Positions 18,086-27,044 of a stretch of 44,451 nucleotides of DNA are shown piece by piece. Both the position numbers and the translations under genes were made by a program. Within the stretch, counting starts at the first letter, position 1, and every line of letters begins with the position of its first letter. The notes under the pieces are model-generated. The model was not told the origin of the DNA, did not search any database, and saw only the letters and a program-made list of their open reading frames with translations. Source of the stretch: Bacillus subtilis subsp. subtilis (GTDB lineage Bacteria > Pseudomonadota > Gammaproteobacteria > Xanthomonadales > Xanthomonadaceae); contig JAHREJ010000039.1 in NCBI GenBank assembly GCA_021733645.1, forward strand, positions 1 through 44,451, read 5' to 3'.

Positions 18086-18864
18086 GCCGCGCGCTCCATC
18101 TGCAGGGCGTCGTCGGCCAGGATCCATTCCAGTGCGCGCCGGTAGGCGGCCAGGCCGCGCCCGGGGTAATCCTCGGACTGGGCAGGAACGGTCAGGCTGG
18201 CTGCATTGCAGATACGCGTGTCGACCGGGATCGCATCTTCCCAGACCCGGTGGCCATGCTTGTCCTGCATGGATTTGACGGTTTCATTCCCCGCGCGCGT
18301 GCGGCGGTCGAACAGGGTCGGCAGGATCGACATCGGCAAGGGGCGACGGCGCGAGCGCTCGACCATTTCACCGGTGCGGACCATGCCATCCAAGCCGTGC
18401 AGGGCCAGCGGTTCGGCCTGGGTTGGGATGATCAGGCGGTCGGCGGCGGCCAATGCGTTGATCATCAGCAGGCCCAGGGTGGGCGCGCAGTCCAGCAGGA
18501 TGTAGTCGTGCTGGCCCTGGTGGCGGCCGAAGGCATTCTGCAGGGCCAGGCCAAGCCCGGGCTGGTTGGCGCTGCGCCGTTCCAGGGTGGCCAGCGCGGC
18601 CTGCGCGCACACGTAGTCCAGGCCGGGAATGTCGCTGTGGTGGCTGAGGGCGGACAGCTCGGCCGGCGGTGCGCCGAACAGTTCCAGCACGCCCTGTGGC
18701 GGCGGGTCCAGTGGCACGCCGAAGGCGCGGGTCAACGACGAATGCGGATCGAGGTCGATCAGCAGCACGCGATGGCCAAGGGTGGCCAGGCCGCGGCCGA
18801 GGGCCAGGCTGGTGGTGGTCTTGCCCACGCCGCCCTTCTGGTTGGCGATTGCCCAGATGCGCAT
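18082..18864 (-). CDS. parC: ParA-like ATPase ParC (chemotaxis array positioning)
   Basis: 260 residues, a ParA/MinD-type P-loop ATPase. The deviant Walker A is NQKGGVGKTTTSLALG (residues about 8-23), the A' region LIDLDPHSSLT and Walker B YILLDCAPTLG. The family forms polar gradients and segregates chemosensory arrays, together with ParP. Start 18864 (MRIWAIANQKGG) fits the family exactly. Upstream motD ends 5 bp away and downstream parP overlaps by 4 nt. It is a specialised homologue, not the chromosomal ParA, since no parB or parS accompanies it. Confidence 0.92.
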   Translation of the reverse strand: MRIWAIANQKGGVGKTTTSLALGRGLATLGHRVLLIDLDPHSSLTRAFGVPLDPPPQGVLELFGAPPAELSALSHHSDIPGLDYVCAQAALATLERRSANQPGLGLALQNAFGRHQGQHDYILLDCAPTLGLLMINALAAADRLIIPTQAEPLALHGLDGMVRTGEMVERSRRRPLPMSILPTLFDRRTRAGNETVKSMQDKHGHRVWEDAIPVDTRICNAASLTVPAQSEDYPGRGLAAYRRALEWILADDALQMERAA

Positions 18865-18869
18865 TCGGT

Positions 18870-19859
18870 TCACTCCTTCATTGCAGGGGAAACGGCGGCG
18901 CCCACGCGGCTGCCGGCCGGCACCGGTGGCAACTGCACCGGTGCGATGGGGGTAACAGGCGGGCGCGCACCCGGCGCGGCCGGGTTGGACTCGGCGGTCA
19001 GCTGCGGGCCGATCGGGTCCACGCCCTGCGAGGTGTCGGCCAGGATGATCACCATCACCCGCCGGTTGCGGTTGCGGCCTTCGGCGCTTGCGTTGTCCTC
19101 GCGCGGGCGGAACTGCCCGTAGCCGACCATCGCCAGCCGCGAGGGCTGCAGGCCCTGGTCGGCGAACAGGTGCACCACGCTGGCCGCGCGCCCGGCTGAA
19201 AGTTCCCAGTTGGACGGGAACAGCGCGGTGGCGATCGGCACGTTGTCGGTATGGCCCTCCACGCGCACGCCGTTGGGCGCGTCGTGCAGCACCTGGGCCA
19301 GCTTGGACAGGGTGTCGCGCGCATGCACGTCCAGCGCGGCCGAGCCGGTGGGGAACAGGATGTCGCTGTTGATCTCCACCTCGATCCACAGCTCGGTACG
19401 GCGCACGGTGATCATGCCGCGCTCGATCAGCGGGGCCAGGGTGGCGGTGAGGCGGTCGGCGATGGTGTTGAGCTGGCGCTCGGCGCGCTGCAGCTGTTCC
19501 TGGTTGCGCACCGACACCGGCATGCGCATCTGCGAGGCCATCGCCGGCAGCAGGGTAGGGTCGTTGGACGGGGCCGGCGCGGCCGGGCCAACGCGGTTGC
19601 CGGCCTTGATCACCGAGGGGCTGTCCCAGCCGCCACCCTGCACCTGCTGGTTGCCCACCTGGACCGGGTTGATGGTGCGCGGCGCGCCACCGAAGGCGGT
19701 GGTGAGCGCATCGGCCATGACCCGGTACTTGCCTTCGTTGAGCGAGGAAATGGCGTACATGACCACGAAGAAGGCCAGTAGCAGGGTCATGAGGTCGGCA
19801 TAGGGGATCGCCCAGGCCTCATGGTTGGCATGCTCTTCGTGGTGCTTGCGGCGGGCCAT
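18870..19859 (-). CDS. motD: Flagellar stator protein MotD (MotB family)
   Basis: 329 residues. The N-terminus KHHEEHANHEAWAIPYADLMTLLLAFFVVMYAISS gives one TM helix at about 17-40, with the proton-binding Asp in PYADLM. A plug/linker follows, then an OmpA-like peptidoglycan-binding domain (about 150-275, with FPTGSAALDVHA, VEGHTDNVPI and NWELSAGRAASV). A Pro/Ala-rich tail ends the protein. It pairs with MotC as a stator unit, in addition to any MotAB elsewhere. Its ATG is 1 bp after the motC stop. Confidence 0.95.
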   Translation of the reverse strand: MARRKHHEEHANHEAWAIPYADLMTLLLAFFVVMYAISSLNEGKYRVMADALTTAFGGAPRTINPVQVGNQQVQGGGWDSPSVIKAGNRVGPAAPAPSNDPTLLPAMASQMRMPVSVRNQEQLQRAERQLNTIADRLTATLAPLIERGMITVRRTELWIEVEINSDILFPTGSAALDVHARDTLSKLAQVLHDAPNGVRVEGHTDNVPIATALFPSNWELSAGRAASVVHLFADQGLQPSRLAMVGYGQFRPREDNASAEGRNRNRRVMVIILADTSQGVDPIGPQLTAESNPAAPGARPPVTPIAPVQLPPVPAGSRVGAAVSPAMKE

Positions 19860-19860
19860 G

Positions 19861-20601
19861 TCAGTGCAGGAACCCGGACAGGTTGGTTTCGATGTTGCGC
19901 GGGTTTTCGCCCTGCGCGATCGAGATCAGGCCTTCGATGATCATTTCGCGGTCGCGGCTGTTGTGGTGGATCACGCTCTTGAGCTTGGCCGACACCGGCA
20001 GGAACAGCAGGTTGGCCGAGGCGATGCCGTAGATGGTGGCCGTGAACGCCGCGGCGATGCCGTGGCCGAGCTTGCTCGGGTCGGCCAGGTTCTTCATGAC
20101 CGCGATCAGGCCCAGCACCGCGCCGATGATGCCCAGGGTAGGGGCGTAGATGCCCATGCCCTCGAAGACCTTGGAGGCGGCCAGGTCCTGGTGCTCCTGG
20201 CTGCTCAGTTCGATTTCCATCATGTGCCGGATGGTTTCCGGCTCCACGCCGTCCACCAGTAGTTGCAGGCCCTTGCGCAGGAACGGGTCGCTCTGCGCGT
20301 CCACCTGCGCCTCCAGGCCCAGCAGGCCCTGGCGGCGGGCGATGTTGCTCCATTCCACGATCTGCTTGATCAGCTCGTGGCGGTCGCTGCTGGGGGGCAG
20401 GATCACCCAGCGCACGATCTTGAAGGCGTGCTTGAACACCGCCGGGGAGGTGTGCAGCAGGATCGAGGCGATGGTGCCGACGATCACGATGACAAAGGCG
20501 GCCGGCGACCACAGCGACGCCAGGCCGGCCCCTTTGAGGATGCTGCCGCCGACCAGCGAGGCCAGGGCGAGGAAAAGTCCAATGAGGCTGAGTCTGTCCA
20601 T
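19861..20601 (-). CDS. motC: Flagellar stator protein MotC (MotA family)
   Basis: 246 residues with four TM helices (about 5-23, 30-48, 145-165 and 180-200) and a large cytoplasmic loop between the second and third. Conserved MotA features are SLWSPAAFVIVIVGT, the ASKVFEGMGIYAPTLGIIGAVLG region and the ATIYGIASANLLFLP segment. MotCD-type stators support swimming or swarming in Pseudomonas and relatives. The start MDRLSLIGLFL at 20601 is typical; the upstream extension to 20640 would include the promoter itself. First gene of motC-motD-parC-parP. Confidence 0.95.
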   Translation of the reverse strand: MDRLSLIGLFLALASLVGGSILKGAGLASLWSPAAFVIVIVGTIASILLHTSPAVFKHAFKIVRWVILPPSSDRHELIKQIVEWSNIARRQGLLGLEAQVDAQSDPFLRKGLQLLVDGVEPETIRHMMEIELSSQEHQDLAASKVFEGMGIYAPTLGIIGAVLGLIAVMKNLADPSKLGHGIAAAFTATIYGIASANLLFLPVSAKLKSVIHHNSRDREMIIEGLISIAQGENPRNIETNLSGFLH

Positions 20602-20608
20602 GGGTCCG

Positions 20609-20635
20609 TTATCGGCTTGTGTGAATGGGACTTGA
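20609..20635 (-). promoter_or_regulatory. Sigma-28 promoter for motC-motD-parC-parP
   Basis: Minus-strand TCAA (20632-20635), 15 nt, GCCGATAA (20609-20616), a perfect match. The -10 box ends only 7 nt before the ATG, so the transcript would begin at or within a few nt of the start codon. Confidence 0.82.
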
Positions 20636-20689
20636 GACACCGACGGCGGCAGGTGTTGCAGCGGTCACACTTTTGAGGCGGTTGAGCGG

Positions 20690-22528
20690 TCAGTCGTGCG
20701 GGGTGCGCAGCCCGTCCACGTCCAGGATCAGCGACATCCGGCCGTCGCCGATCAGGGTCGCCCCGGCGTAGCCACGCAGGCCGCGCAGGGCCTTGGGTAG
20801 CGGCTTGATCACCACTTCCTCGCGGCCACGCACCTGGTCCACCACCAGCCCGAAGCGCGCTTCGCCGGCCTGCAGCACCACGATGGTGAGCAGCGGCGAG
20901 GCCGCCGGCGCCACCGCCAGCCAGTGGCGCAGGTCTACCAGGGGCAGGGTGTGCGACTTGCGGTCGAGCACGGCGCGGCCGTCAAACCAGCCCAGCGAGG
21001 TGTTGGGGGCATGCAGCACCTCCATCACGCGCGCCAGCGGCAGGGCGTAGACGTCTTCGCCGGCCTGCACCAGCAGCGTGGGCAGGATCGCCAGGGTGAG
21101 CGGCACGCGGATCATGAAGCGGCTGCCACGGCCCAGTTCGGACTGGATCTGGATCTGGCCGCTGAGTTCACGGATGCGCGACTGCACCACGTCCATGCCC
21201 ACGCCTCGGCCGGAGATGTCGGTCACTTCCTGCTTGGTCGAGAAGCCCGGCAGGAACACCAGGTGCAGGCATTCCTCGCTGGTCAGGCGGGCGGCGGCTT
21301 CCGGGTCGATCAGGCCCTTCTCGCGCGCCTTCTGGCGCAGCCGCTCAGGGTCGATGCCAGCGCCGTCGTCCTGCACTTCGATGCTGACGTAGTCGCCTTC
21401 CTGCTGCGCGGACAGGCGCACATGGCCGCTGCGCGGCTTGCCCTGCGCTTCACGCAGCTCGGGCGTCTCCACGCCGTGGTCGATCGCGTTGCGCACCAGG
21501 TGCACCAGCGGATCGGCCAGTGCTTCGACCAGGTTGCGGTCCAGTTCGGTTTCCGCCCCGACCAGTTCCAGCTCCACTTCCTTCTTCAGGTTGCGGGCCA
21601 CATCGCGGGCCACTTTGGGGAAGCGCGAGAAGACCTTGCCCACCGGCTGCATGCGGGTCCGCATCACCGCCGATTGCAGTCGCGCGGTGGCGATATCCAG
21701 GGTGGACACGGCGCGGTCGAGCTCTTCATCGTGCAGGCGTGCACGCAGGGTCTTGAGCCGATTGCGTGACAACACCAGTTCGCCGATCAGGTTGACGATG
21801 GCGTCCAGGCGCTTGGTGTCCACGCGCACGGTGTGCTCGGCTTCGGCGACCGGTTTGCCGGCCGCCGGCTTGGCTGCCGGTGCCGGTGCCGGTGCGGCCG
21901 GCGCGCGGGGCGGCGGCGTGGCGATCGCTGCCGGCGTGGCGCCGGGTACGGCGCCCCCGTGCAACTGGTCGAGCAGGGCTTCAAATTCGTCTTCGCCGAT
22001 CAGGCCGTCATCGGCGTTCCGGCGTGGCGCCACGGCGGTCGGGGCGGCACCGCCGTGCAGCTGGTCCAGCAGGGCTTCGAACTCGTCATCGCTGATCAGC
22101 TCCCCGCCGTGGCCCGGCGTGGCAACTGCCACCGGGGCCGGGGTTGCCGGTCCGCTGACGTCGAACTGCGCGATCAGCTCCGGCGGGGCATAGCCCGGTT
22201 CGGTGCCGGCCGATACCGAATCCAGCATCGATTGCAGGTAGTCCAGCGACTGCTGCGCGGCATCGAAATGATGCGCCTGCAGCGTGGCCTTGCCCGAGCG
22301 GGCCATGCCCAGGGTTTCTTCGGCGGCGTGGCACAGCTCCACCATGGCCTGGATACCCAGGAACCCGGCACCGCCCTTGAGCGTGTGGAAGCCGCGGAAC
22401 ACCGCGTTGAGCTGGTCACTGTCCTGGGGCGACTGCTCCAGCGACACCAGCTGTTCGCCAAGGCGGTCCAGGATTTCCTGGGCCTCGAGGATGAAATCGG
22501 CAGCAATATCGTCTGGAACAGCACTCAT
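20690..22528 (-). CDS. cheA: Chemotaxis histidine kinase CheA (copy 2, cheZ-linked)
   Basis: 612 residues. P1 has H48 in FRGFHTLKGGAGFLGI. The linker has no P2 domain but carries two near-identical motifs, SDDEFEALLDQLHGG (about 146-160) and GEDEFEALLDQLHGG (about 178-192). P3, P4 (HLVRNAIDHGVE, VQDDGAGID, GRGVGMDVV) and P5 complete the kinase. Its position in flhF-flhG-fliA-cheY-cheZ-cheA identifies it as the main flagellar CheA. Start 22528 (MSAVPDDIAADF) is 4 bp after the cheZ stop. The motif pair resembles the FliM N-terminal CheY-binding peptide and may take over P2's role; this is inference. Confidence 0.96.
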   Translation of the reverse strand: MSAVPDDIAADFILEAQEILDRLGEQLVSLEQSPQDSDQLNAVFRGFHTLKGGAGFLGIQAMVELCHAAEETLGMARSGKATLQAHHFDAAQQSLDYLQSMLDSVSAGTEPGYAPPELIAQFDVSGPATPAPVAVATPGHGGELISDDEFEALLDQLHGGAAPTAVAPRRNADDGLIGEDEFEALLDQLHGGAVPGATPAAIATPPPRAPAAPAPAPAAKPAAGKPVAEAEHTVRVDTKRLDAIVNLIGELVLSRNRLKTLRARLHDEELDRAVSTLDIATARLQSAVMRTRMQPVGKVFSRFPKVARDVARNLKKEVELELVGAETELDRNLVEALADPLVHLVRNAIDHGVETPELREAQGKPRSGHVRLSAQQEGDYVSIEVQDDGAGIDPERLRQKAREKGLIDPEAAARLTSEECLHLVFLPGFSTKQEVTDISGRGVGMDVVQSRIRELSGQIQIQSELGRGSRFMIRVPLTLAILPTLLVQAGEDVYALPLARVMEVLHAPNTSLGWFDGRAVLDRKSHTLPLVDLRHWLAVAPAASPLLTIVVLQAGEARFGLVVDQVRGREEVVIKPLPKALRGLRGYAGATLIGDGRMSLILDVDGLRTPHD

Positions 22529-22532
22529 GGTT

Positions 22533-23147
22533 TTACAGCCCCAAATCCGAAAGCAGGTCGTCGGCATCCACCTGTGATACCTGGTGGCGGTCCAGGCCAT
22601 TCACGGCCGGGCCGGCCAGGCCGTTGTCACGCTTGTGCGCGCTGTCGTCCTGCGGTGGCAGGCCGAGCGCACCGAAACCTTCGTGCACGCGGCGTACGAT
22701 GCCCACCACGCGGCGGATGATCTGCCCGGTGAGGTCCTGGTAGCTCTGGGTAAGTGCAATTTCGGTGAGGTTGTGGCGAATCCGGTCCAGCTGCTTGTCC
22801 TGGTCGGCGGTGAGGCCGTTGGCGCGCAGCTGCTCGGTCAGTGCCCGGCATTCCTCGGCCAGGTCCAGGGTGCGGTGGGTGGCCTGTTCGGTCATGGCCA
22901 CCACATGGTCCAGGCGCGCGCAGGCATCGTCCAGTTCGCCGGCTTCGCTGGGCAGGCTGGGCAGTTCGCCCAGCGCCTGGCCCAGTTCGCGGGCTAGCCG
23001 GTTCAATCCAGCCATCATCGGCTGGGTGCGCAGCGCTGCCAGCGCGTCGATTTCCTGGCGCCAGCCCGCTTCGTCACCGCTTTCCAGCGCGGCCAGGGCG
23101 TCCTGCAGGCGCTGCACCAGCGCGGACTTGTCGCTGAGGGTTTCCAT
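22533..23147 (-). CDS. cheZ: CheY-P phosphatase CheZ
   Basis: 204 residues, mostly helical. The catalytic segment SYQDLTGQIIRRV places D138 and Q142 where E. coli CheZ has D143 and Q147. The C-terminus DADDLLSDLGL is the CheY-binding tail. The family dephosphorylates CheY-P to end the tumble/reversal signal. Start 23147 shares one base with the cheY stop (TGATG), and cheA follows after 4 bp. Confidence 0.96.
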   Translation of the reverse strand: METLSDKSALVQRLQDALAALESGDEAGWRQEIDALAALRTQPMMAGLNRLARELGQALGELPSLPSEAGELDDACARLDHVVAMTEQATHRTLDLAEECRALTEQLRANGLTADQDKQLDRIRHNLTEIALTQSYQDLTGQIIRRVVGIVRRVHEGFGALGLPPQDDSAHKRDNGLAGPAVNGLDRHQVSQVDADDLLSDLGL

Positions 23148-23539
23148 CAGGCGCTCGCTGCCAGGCGCTCGAAGATCTTGCCGAGCTTTTCTTCCAGGGT
23201 CTGCGCGGTGAACGGCTTGATGATGTAGCCGTTCACGCCGCACTGCGCCGCTTCGATGATCTGCTCGCGCTTGGCTTCGGCCGTCACCATCAGTACCGGC
23301 AAGGTTTTCAGTTTGGCGTCGGCACGGATTGCCTTGAGCAGGTCGATGCCGGTCATCACCGGCATGTTCCAGTCGGTGACCACGAAATCGAACGGCTGGC
23401 TCTGCAGCATCGACAGCGCAGCATGCCCGTCCTCGGCTTCGGCCGTATTGGTGAAGCCCAGATCGCCCAGCAGGTTCTTGACGATACGACGCATGGTCGA
23501 AAAATCGTCGACGATCAGGATCCGCATGTTCTTGTTCAA
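23147..23539 (-). CDS. cheY: Chemotaxis response regulator CheY
   Basis: 130 residues, canonical flagellar CheY. The acidic pair is D11-D12, D56 lies in [12 protein letters not shown], the Thr in [16 protein letters not shown] and the Lys in YIIKPFT. These segments are very close to the E. coli family pattern. Phosphorylated CheY binds FliM and switches the motor. It lies 16 bp after fliA and is translationally coupled to cheZ. Confidence 0.97.
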   Translation of the reverse strand: MNKNMRILIVDDFSTMRRIVKNLLGDLGFTNTAEAEDGHAALSMLQSQPFDFVVTDWNMPVMTGIDLLKAIRADAKLKTLPVLMVTAEAKREQIIEAAQCGVNGYIIKPFTAQTLEEKLGKIFERLAASA

Positions 23540-23555
23540 AGCACTTTCCTCGGTA

Positions 23556-24302
23556 TCAATTGTTCGCGAGGCCGGCGTCGGCCGCCTCGAAGATCTTCAA
23601 ACGGCCGCGCAGGCGCAGCACGGCCTGGCCGTGGATCTGGCACACGCGCGATTCGCTGACCCCCAGCACGGCCCCGATCTCCTTGAGATTCAGTTCCTGC
23701 TCGTAGTACAGCGACAACACCAGCTGCTCGCGCTCGGGCAGCAGGCCGATGGCATTGCCCAGCTCGCGGCCGAACTCGCCGCGCTCCAGCACCTGCTGCG
23801 GGGTGGGCCCGCCCTGGGCGACGGTATCCAGTTCGCCCTGGTCTTCGATCCGCGATTCCAGGCTCAGTACCTGGCCCCGCGCGGCGTCTTCCATCAGGCG
23901 CAGGTAGTCCGGCAGCGGCATGTCCATGGCCGCGGCCACTTCGGTGGCGCTGGCGGCGCGGCCGGTGGTCTGCTCCAGGCGGCGGATGGTGGAGGCCGCA
24001 TCGCGTGCACGGCGGTGCACCGAGCGCGGCACCCAGTCGCCACGGCGGATCTCGTCGATCATCGAGCCGCGGATGCGGATCGAGGCGTAGGTTTCAAACG
24101 AGGCACCCTGGTCGGCGTCATAGCTGCGCGAGGCCTCGATCAGCCCCATCATGCCGGCCTGGATCAGGTCATCCACTTCCACGCTGGCCGGCAGGCGCGC
24201 GGCCAGGTGGTGGGCGATGCGCCGCACCAGGTCCGAGTGCTGGGCAATGCACTCGTTGGCCGCGGTGCGTTGCACCTCTTTGTACTGTGCGGCGCCTTTC
24301 AT
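23556..24302 (-). CDS. fliA: Flagellar sigma factor FliA (sigma-28)
   Basis: 248 residues. Region 2 covers [33 protein letters not shown] and the [20 protein letters not shown] segment. Region 3 follows, then region 4 with [35 protein letters not shown], a helix-turn-helix reading the -35. It should recognise the several TCAA/TAAA-N15-GCCGATAA sites in this window. Start 24302 overlaps the flhG stop by 4 nt. No flgM anti-sigma gene is in the window. Confidence 0.97.
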   Translation of the reverse strand: MKGAAQYKEVQRTAANECIAQHSDLVRRIAHHLAARLPASVEVDDLIQAGMMGLIEASRSYDADQGASFETYASIRIRGSMIDEIRRGDWVPRSVHRRARDAASTIRRLEQTTGRAASATEVAAAMDMPLPDYLRLMEDAARGQVLSLESRIEDQGELDTVAQGGPTPQQVLERGEFGRELGNAIGLLPEREQLVLSLYYEQELNLKEIGAVLGVSESRVCQIHGQAVLRLRGRLKIFEAADAGLANN

Positions 24303-25186
24303 GCGGCCACCCCGCGTTGTTTGAGGATGCGTTCCAGGAAGAACTCGACGCCGCCACGCGGCTCGGTCGGGGCCTGCCAGCGGGCCGTGCGGCGGGCGAT
24401 CTCGGTGATCGCCTGGGCGGCCGGGCTGGACGGGTAGGCTTTCACCACCGGCTGCTGGCGCTGCACCGACAGGCGCAACCAGTCATCCTGCGGCACGCAG
24501 CCCAGGTAGTTCAGCGAGACATCGGCCAGGAACTTCTCGCAGACCCGGGTCAGCTTTTCGTACAGCACGCGGCCTTCGTTGGGGTCGCGCACCATGTTGG
24601 CCACCACCTGGATGCGGTCCACGCCGCGCTCGCGCGAGAGCACCTTGATCAGGGCGTAGGCGTCGGTGATGGAGGCCGGTTCGTCGCAGACCACCACCAC
24701 GGTGTCCTGCGCGGCCTGGCAGAAGGTCAGCACGCCATCGGTGATGCCGGCGGCGGTGTCCACCACCATGAAGTCCAGTTCGCGTTCCAGTTCGGAGAAC
24801 ACGTTGACCAGGCCCACGTGTTCGGCCGGCTGCAGTTCGGCCATGTGGCGCCGGCCGGAGGCGGCCGGCACCACCAGCACGCCGCCGGGGCCTTCCAGGA
24901 TCACTTCGTCCAGGGTGCAGCGCCCGGCGACCAGGTCGGCCAGGGTCACCTTGGGCTGCAGGCCCAGGATCACATCGATGTTGGCCAGCCCGAGGTCGGC
25001 ATCCAGCAGCAGCGTGCGCTTGCCCATGTCGGCCAGCGCCACGGCCAGGTTGGCCGACACGTTGGTTTTGCCCACGCCGCCCTTGCCGCCGGTGACGGCG
25101 ATGGTGCGCACAGGGCCCAGCGGCTGGCTGCGGGTGGCAGACAACGGGAAGGTCTTGGTCAGCTTGGCGTACTCACGCGACGGCAT
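24299..25186 (-). CDS. flhG: Flagellar number regulator FlhG/FleN (MinD-like ATPase)
   Basis: 295 residues. The P-loop is TGGKGGVGKTNVSANLAVALA (residues about 32-52), followed by LLLDADLGLANIDVILGL and FMVVDTAAGI. The family limits polar flagellar number, antagonises FleQ and activates the FlhF GTPase. The N-terminal 26 residues (SREYAKLTKTFPLSATRS) show no clear DQAxxLR motif. It overlaps flhF by 14 nt and fliA by 4 nt. Confidence 0.95.
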   Translation of the reverse strand: MPSREYAKLTKTFPLSATRSQPLGPVRTIAVTGGKGGVGKTNVSANLAVALADMGKRTLLLDADLGLANIDVILGLQPKVTLADLVAGRCTLDEVILEGPGGVLVVPAASGRRHMAELQPAEHVGLVNVFSELERELDFMVVDTAAGITDGVLTFCQAAQDTVVVVCDEPASITDAYALIKVLSRERGVDRIQVVANMVRDPNEGRVLYEKLTRVCEKFLADVSLNYLGCVPQDDWLRLSVQRQQPVVKAYPSSPAAQAITEIARRTARWQAPTEPRGGVEFFLERILKQRGVAA

Positions 25187-26891
25187 GGTTCAACTCCGGG
25201 TTGCAGGGCATATCGGCCGCGCGGCGCAAATCTTCAAGGCGAAGTACAAGATTGGCCGCACTGGCCCGGTGCAGGTCTTCGGGAACGTCCTGGCCATCGG
25301 TGACCCAGGTGATCGGCAGGCGGTGGTCCACGGCCACCGACAAGGCGGTGCCGAAGCGGCCGGTCTCGTCCAGCTTGCTCAGGACCACGCCCTGCGGGTT
25401 GGCGGCGCTGAAGCGGCGGACCACCTCGTCCATGTCGCCAAAGCTGGTGTTGGCCGGCAGCACCAGCAGGGTGCGGATCTGCTCGGCGGCGCGCAGCCAC
25501 TGCAGCTGGGCGGCCAGGGCGCGGTCACGCGGCCCCAGTCCGGCGGTGTCGATCAGCACCAGCTTGTAGTCCTTCAGGCGCTCCAGCAGCTGGGTAAGGT
25601 CGCTGCCGCTGCTGGCTTCATGCACCGCGATGCCCAGCTGGCGGCCGAAGCCGTAGAGCTGCTCGCGGGCGCCGATGCGGCCGGTGTCGGTGGTGACCAG
25701 GGCGACGTCGCGGGCGGCGTGCTTTTCGGCAAAGCGCGAGGCCAGCTTGGCAATGGTGGTGGTCTTGCCGGCGCCGGTGGGGCCGACCAGGGCGATCACG
25801 CCGCCGGCCTCGAGCGGGTCGACCGGGGCAATCGGCAGCTTCCTGGACAGCAGCCCCAGCATCAGGCCGCGCCCGCGATGGGCCTCGGTGTCCAGCGGGA
25901 TCTGCATGGCCACGTCGCGGCTGATGCCGGCATCGAAGCCGTACTCGTCCATCAGGTCCAGCGCGGCAGCCCGCACCGGCGAGCCGCGCAGCCGCTCATC
26001 GGTGAAGCGGTGCATCTCGCGCTCGATCACATGGCGCATGCCGGCCACTTCATGGCGCAGTTGGCGGATCTCTTCGTCATCGCGCTGCACCACCACCAGT
26101 TCGGCGGCCGGTTGCGGCTGGGCCTGCGCCGGTTCGCGGGGGGCCGGCGGCGCCGGATTTTCGACGCCCGCCTCGGCGAGCATGGCAATGACCGGCGGTG
26201 CTGGAGCTGCGACCGCATCGGCCACCGGCAGGTCCGGCGGGGTGGTGACGCTGACCGGCAGCGGCGGCATCGCCACGGCGGCGTTGGGCACGTGCATCTG
26301 GACGTGCGGTACCTCGTCCAGCGGCGGGTCGATGATGAAGCGCGCGCGGTTGATCGGGGCCGGTTCGACGGCGACGGTGTCGGCCGGTGACGGCGATGCG
26401 GCGGCGGCCTGCTCGACGTTGAACGGGGCGAAGATCTGTTCCGGCAGCACGTACATGCCGGTGGCCGGGACCAGGGCGGCCCGCGCCAGGGTGGCGGCAA
26501 AGCCGCTGCTGCCCGGCGGCGGCACGATTTCGTTGGCGGTGTCCAGGGTGCGGCCGGTGGCACCGACCGCCGCACGGGCCAGCGCGGCCACGGCCGAGGT
26601 GGTGGCCGCCACCGGTTCGGGGGCGGTCACGGCCGGCTTGCGACGGGTCACTGCGGCAATCACCGCATCGGCGGCGTTGCGCGGACGCGGTGCCGGGGCC
26701 GGTGCCACGTCCTTGCGCGCCGCTTCCAGCGCACGCTGCACCGCGCCTTCGTCATAGTTCGCCGCCGCCACGATCTCGACGCCTTCCTCGATCCGCCGGT
26801 TGGACAGGATCACCGCATCAGGACCATGTTCCTTGCGTACCAGGTTCATGGCCGAGCGCATATCGGAAGCGACGAAGCGTTTGATTTTCAT
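25173..26891 (-). CDS. flhF: Flagellar placement SRP-type GTPase FlhF
   Basis: 572 residues. The N-terminal B domain starts MKIKRFVASDMRSAMNLVRKEHGPDAVILSNR. A long low-complexity Ala/Pro/Val region spans about 80-270. The NG GTPase has G1 LVGPTGAGKTTTIAKLA, VTTDTGRIGAREQL, G3 LIDTAGLGPRD and G4 SKLDETGRFG. FlhF directs the flagellum to the pole and recruits FliF. Start 26891 begins the B domain precisely; the upstream extension is not FlhF-like. I see no sigma-54 or sigma-28 site in the 153 bp before it, so readthrough from flhA is likely. Confidence 0.96.
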   Translation of the reverse strand: MKIKRFVASDMRSAMNLVRKEHGPDAVILSNRRIEEGVEIVAAANYDEGAVQRALEAARKDVAPAPAPRPRNAADAVIAAVTRRKPAVTAPEPVAATTSAVAALARAAVGATGRTLDTANEIVPPPGSSGFAATLARAALVPATGMYVLPEQIFAPFNVEQAAAASPSPADTVAVEPAPINRARFIIDPPLDEVPHVQMHVPNAAVAMPPLPVSVTTPPDLPVADAVAAPAPPVIAMLAEAGVENPAPPAPREPAQAQPQPAAELVVVQRDDEEIRQLRHEVAGMRHVIEREMHRFTDERLRGSPVRAAALDLMDEYGFDAGISRDVAMQIPLDTEAHRGRGLMLGLLSRKLPIAPVDPLEAGGVIALVGPTGAGKTTTIAKLASRFAEKHAARDVALVTTDTGRIGAREQLYGFGRQLGIAVHEASSGSDLTQLLERLKDYKLVLIDTAGLGPRDRALAAQLQWLRAAEQIRTLLVLPANTSFGDMDEVVRRFSAANPQGVVLSKLDETGRFGTALSVAVDHRLPITWVTDGQDVPEDLHRASAANLVLRLEDLRRAADMPCNPELNHAVA

Positions 26892-27044
26892 GCTGTGGTA
26901 CCGGGACTGGGGCGGCGGGGTGGTGGAAGGGAAGCGCTGGTTGTCGGTGGTCTGCACGGTCCGGGTTTCCCTCTATGTCCTGCTGCGTTGATATCGAATG
27001 GGGGTGTGTCTGTTTTCTGGCGCATTGCCGTCGGGGTTCCGGCT

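Noticed and set aside
26892..27044. Sigma-54 or sigma-28 promoter before flhF
   Set aside because: No GG-N10-GC or GCCGATAA-like site found on the minus strand in this spacer.
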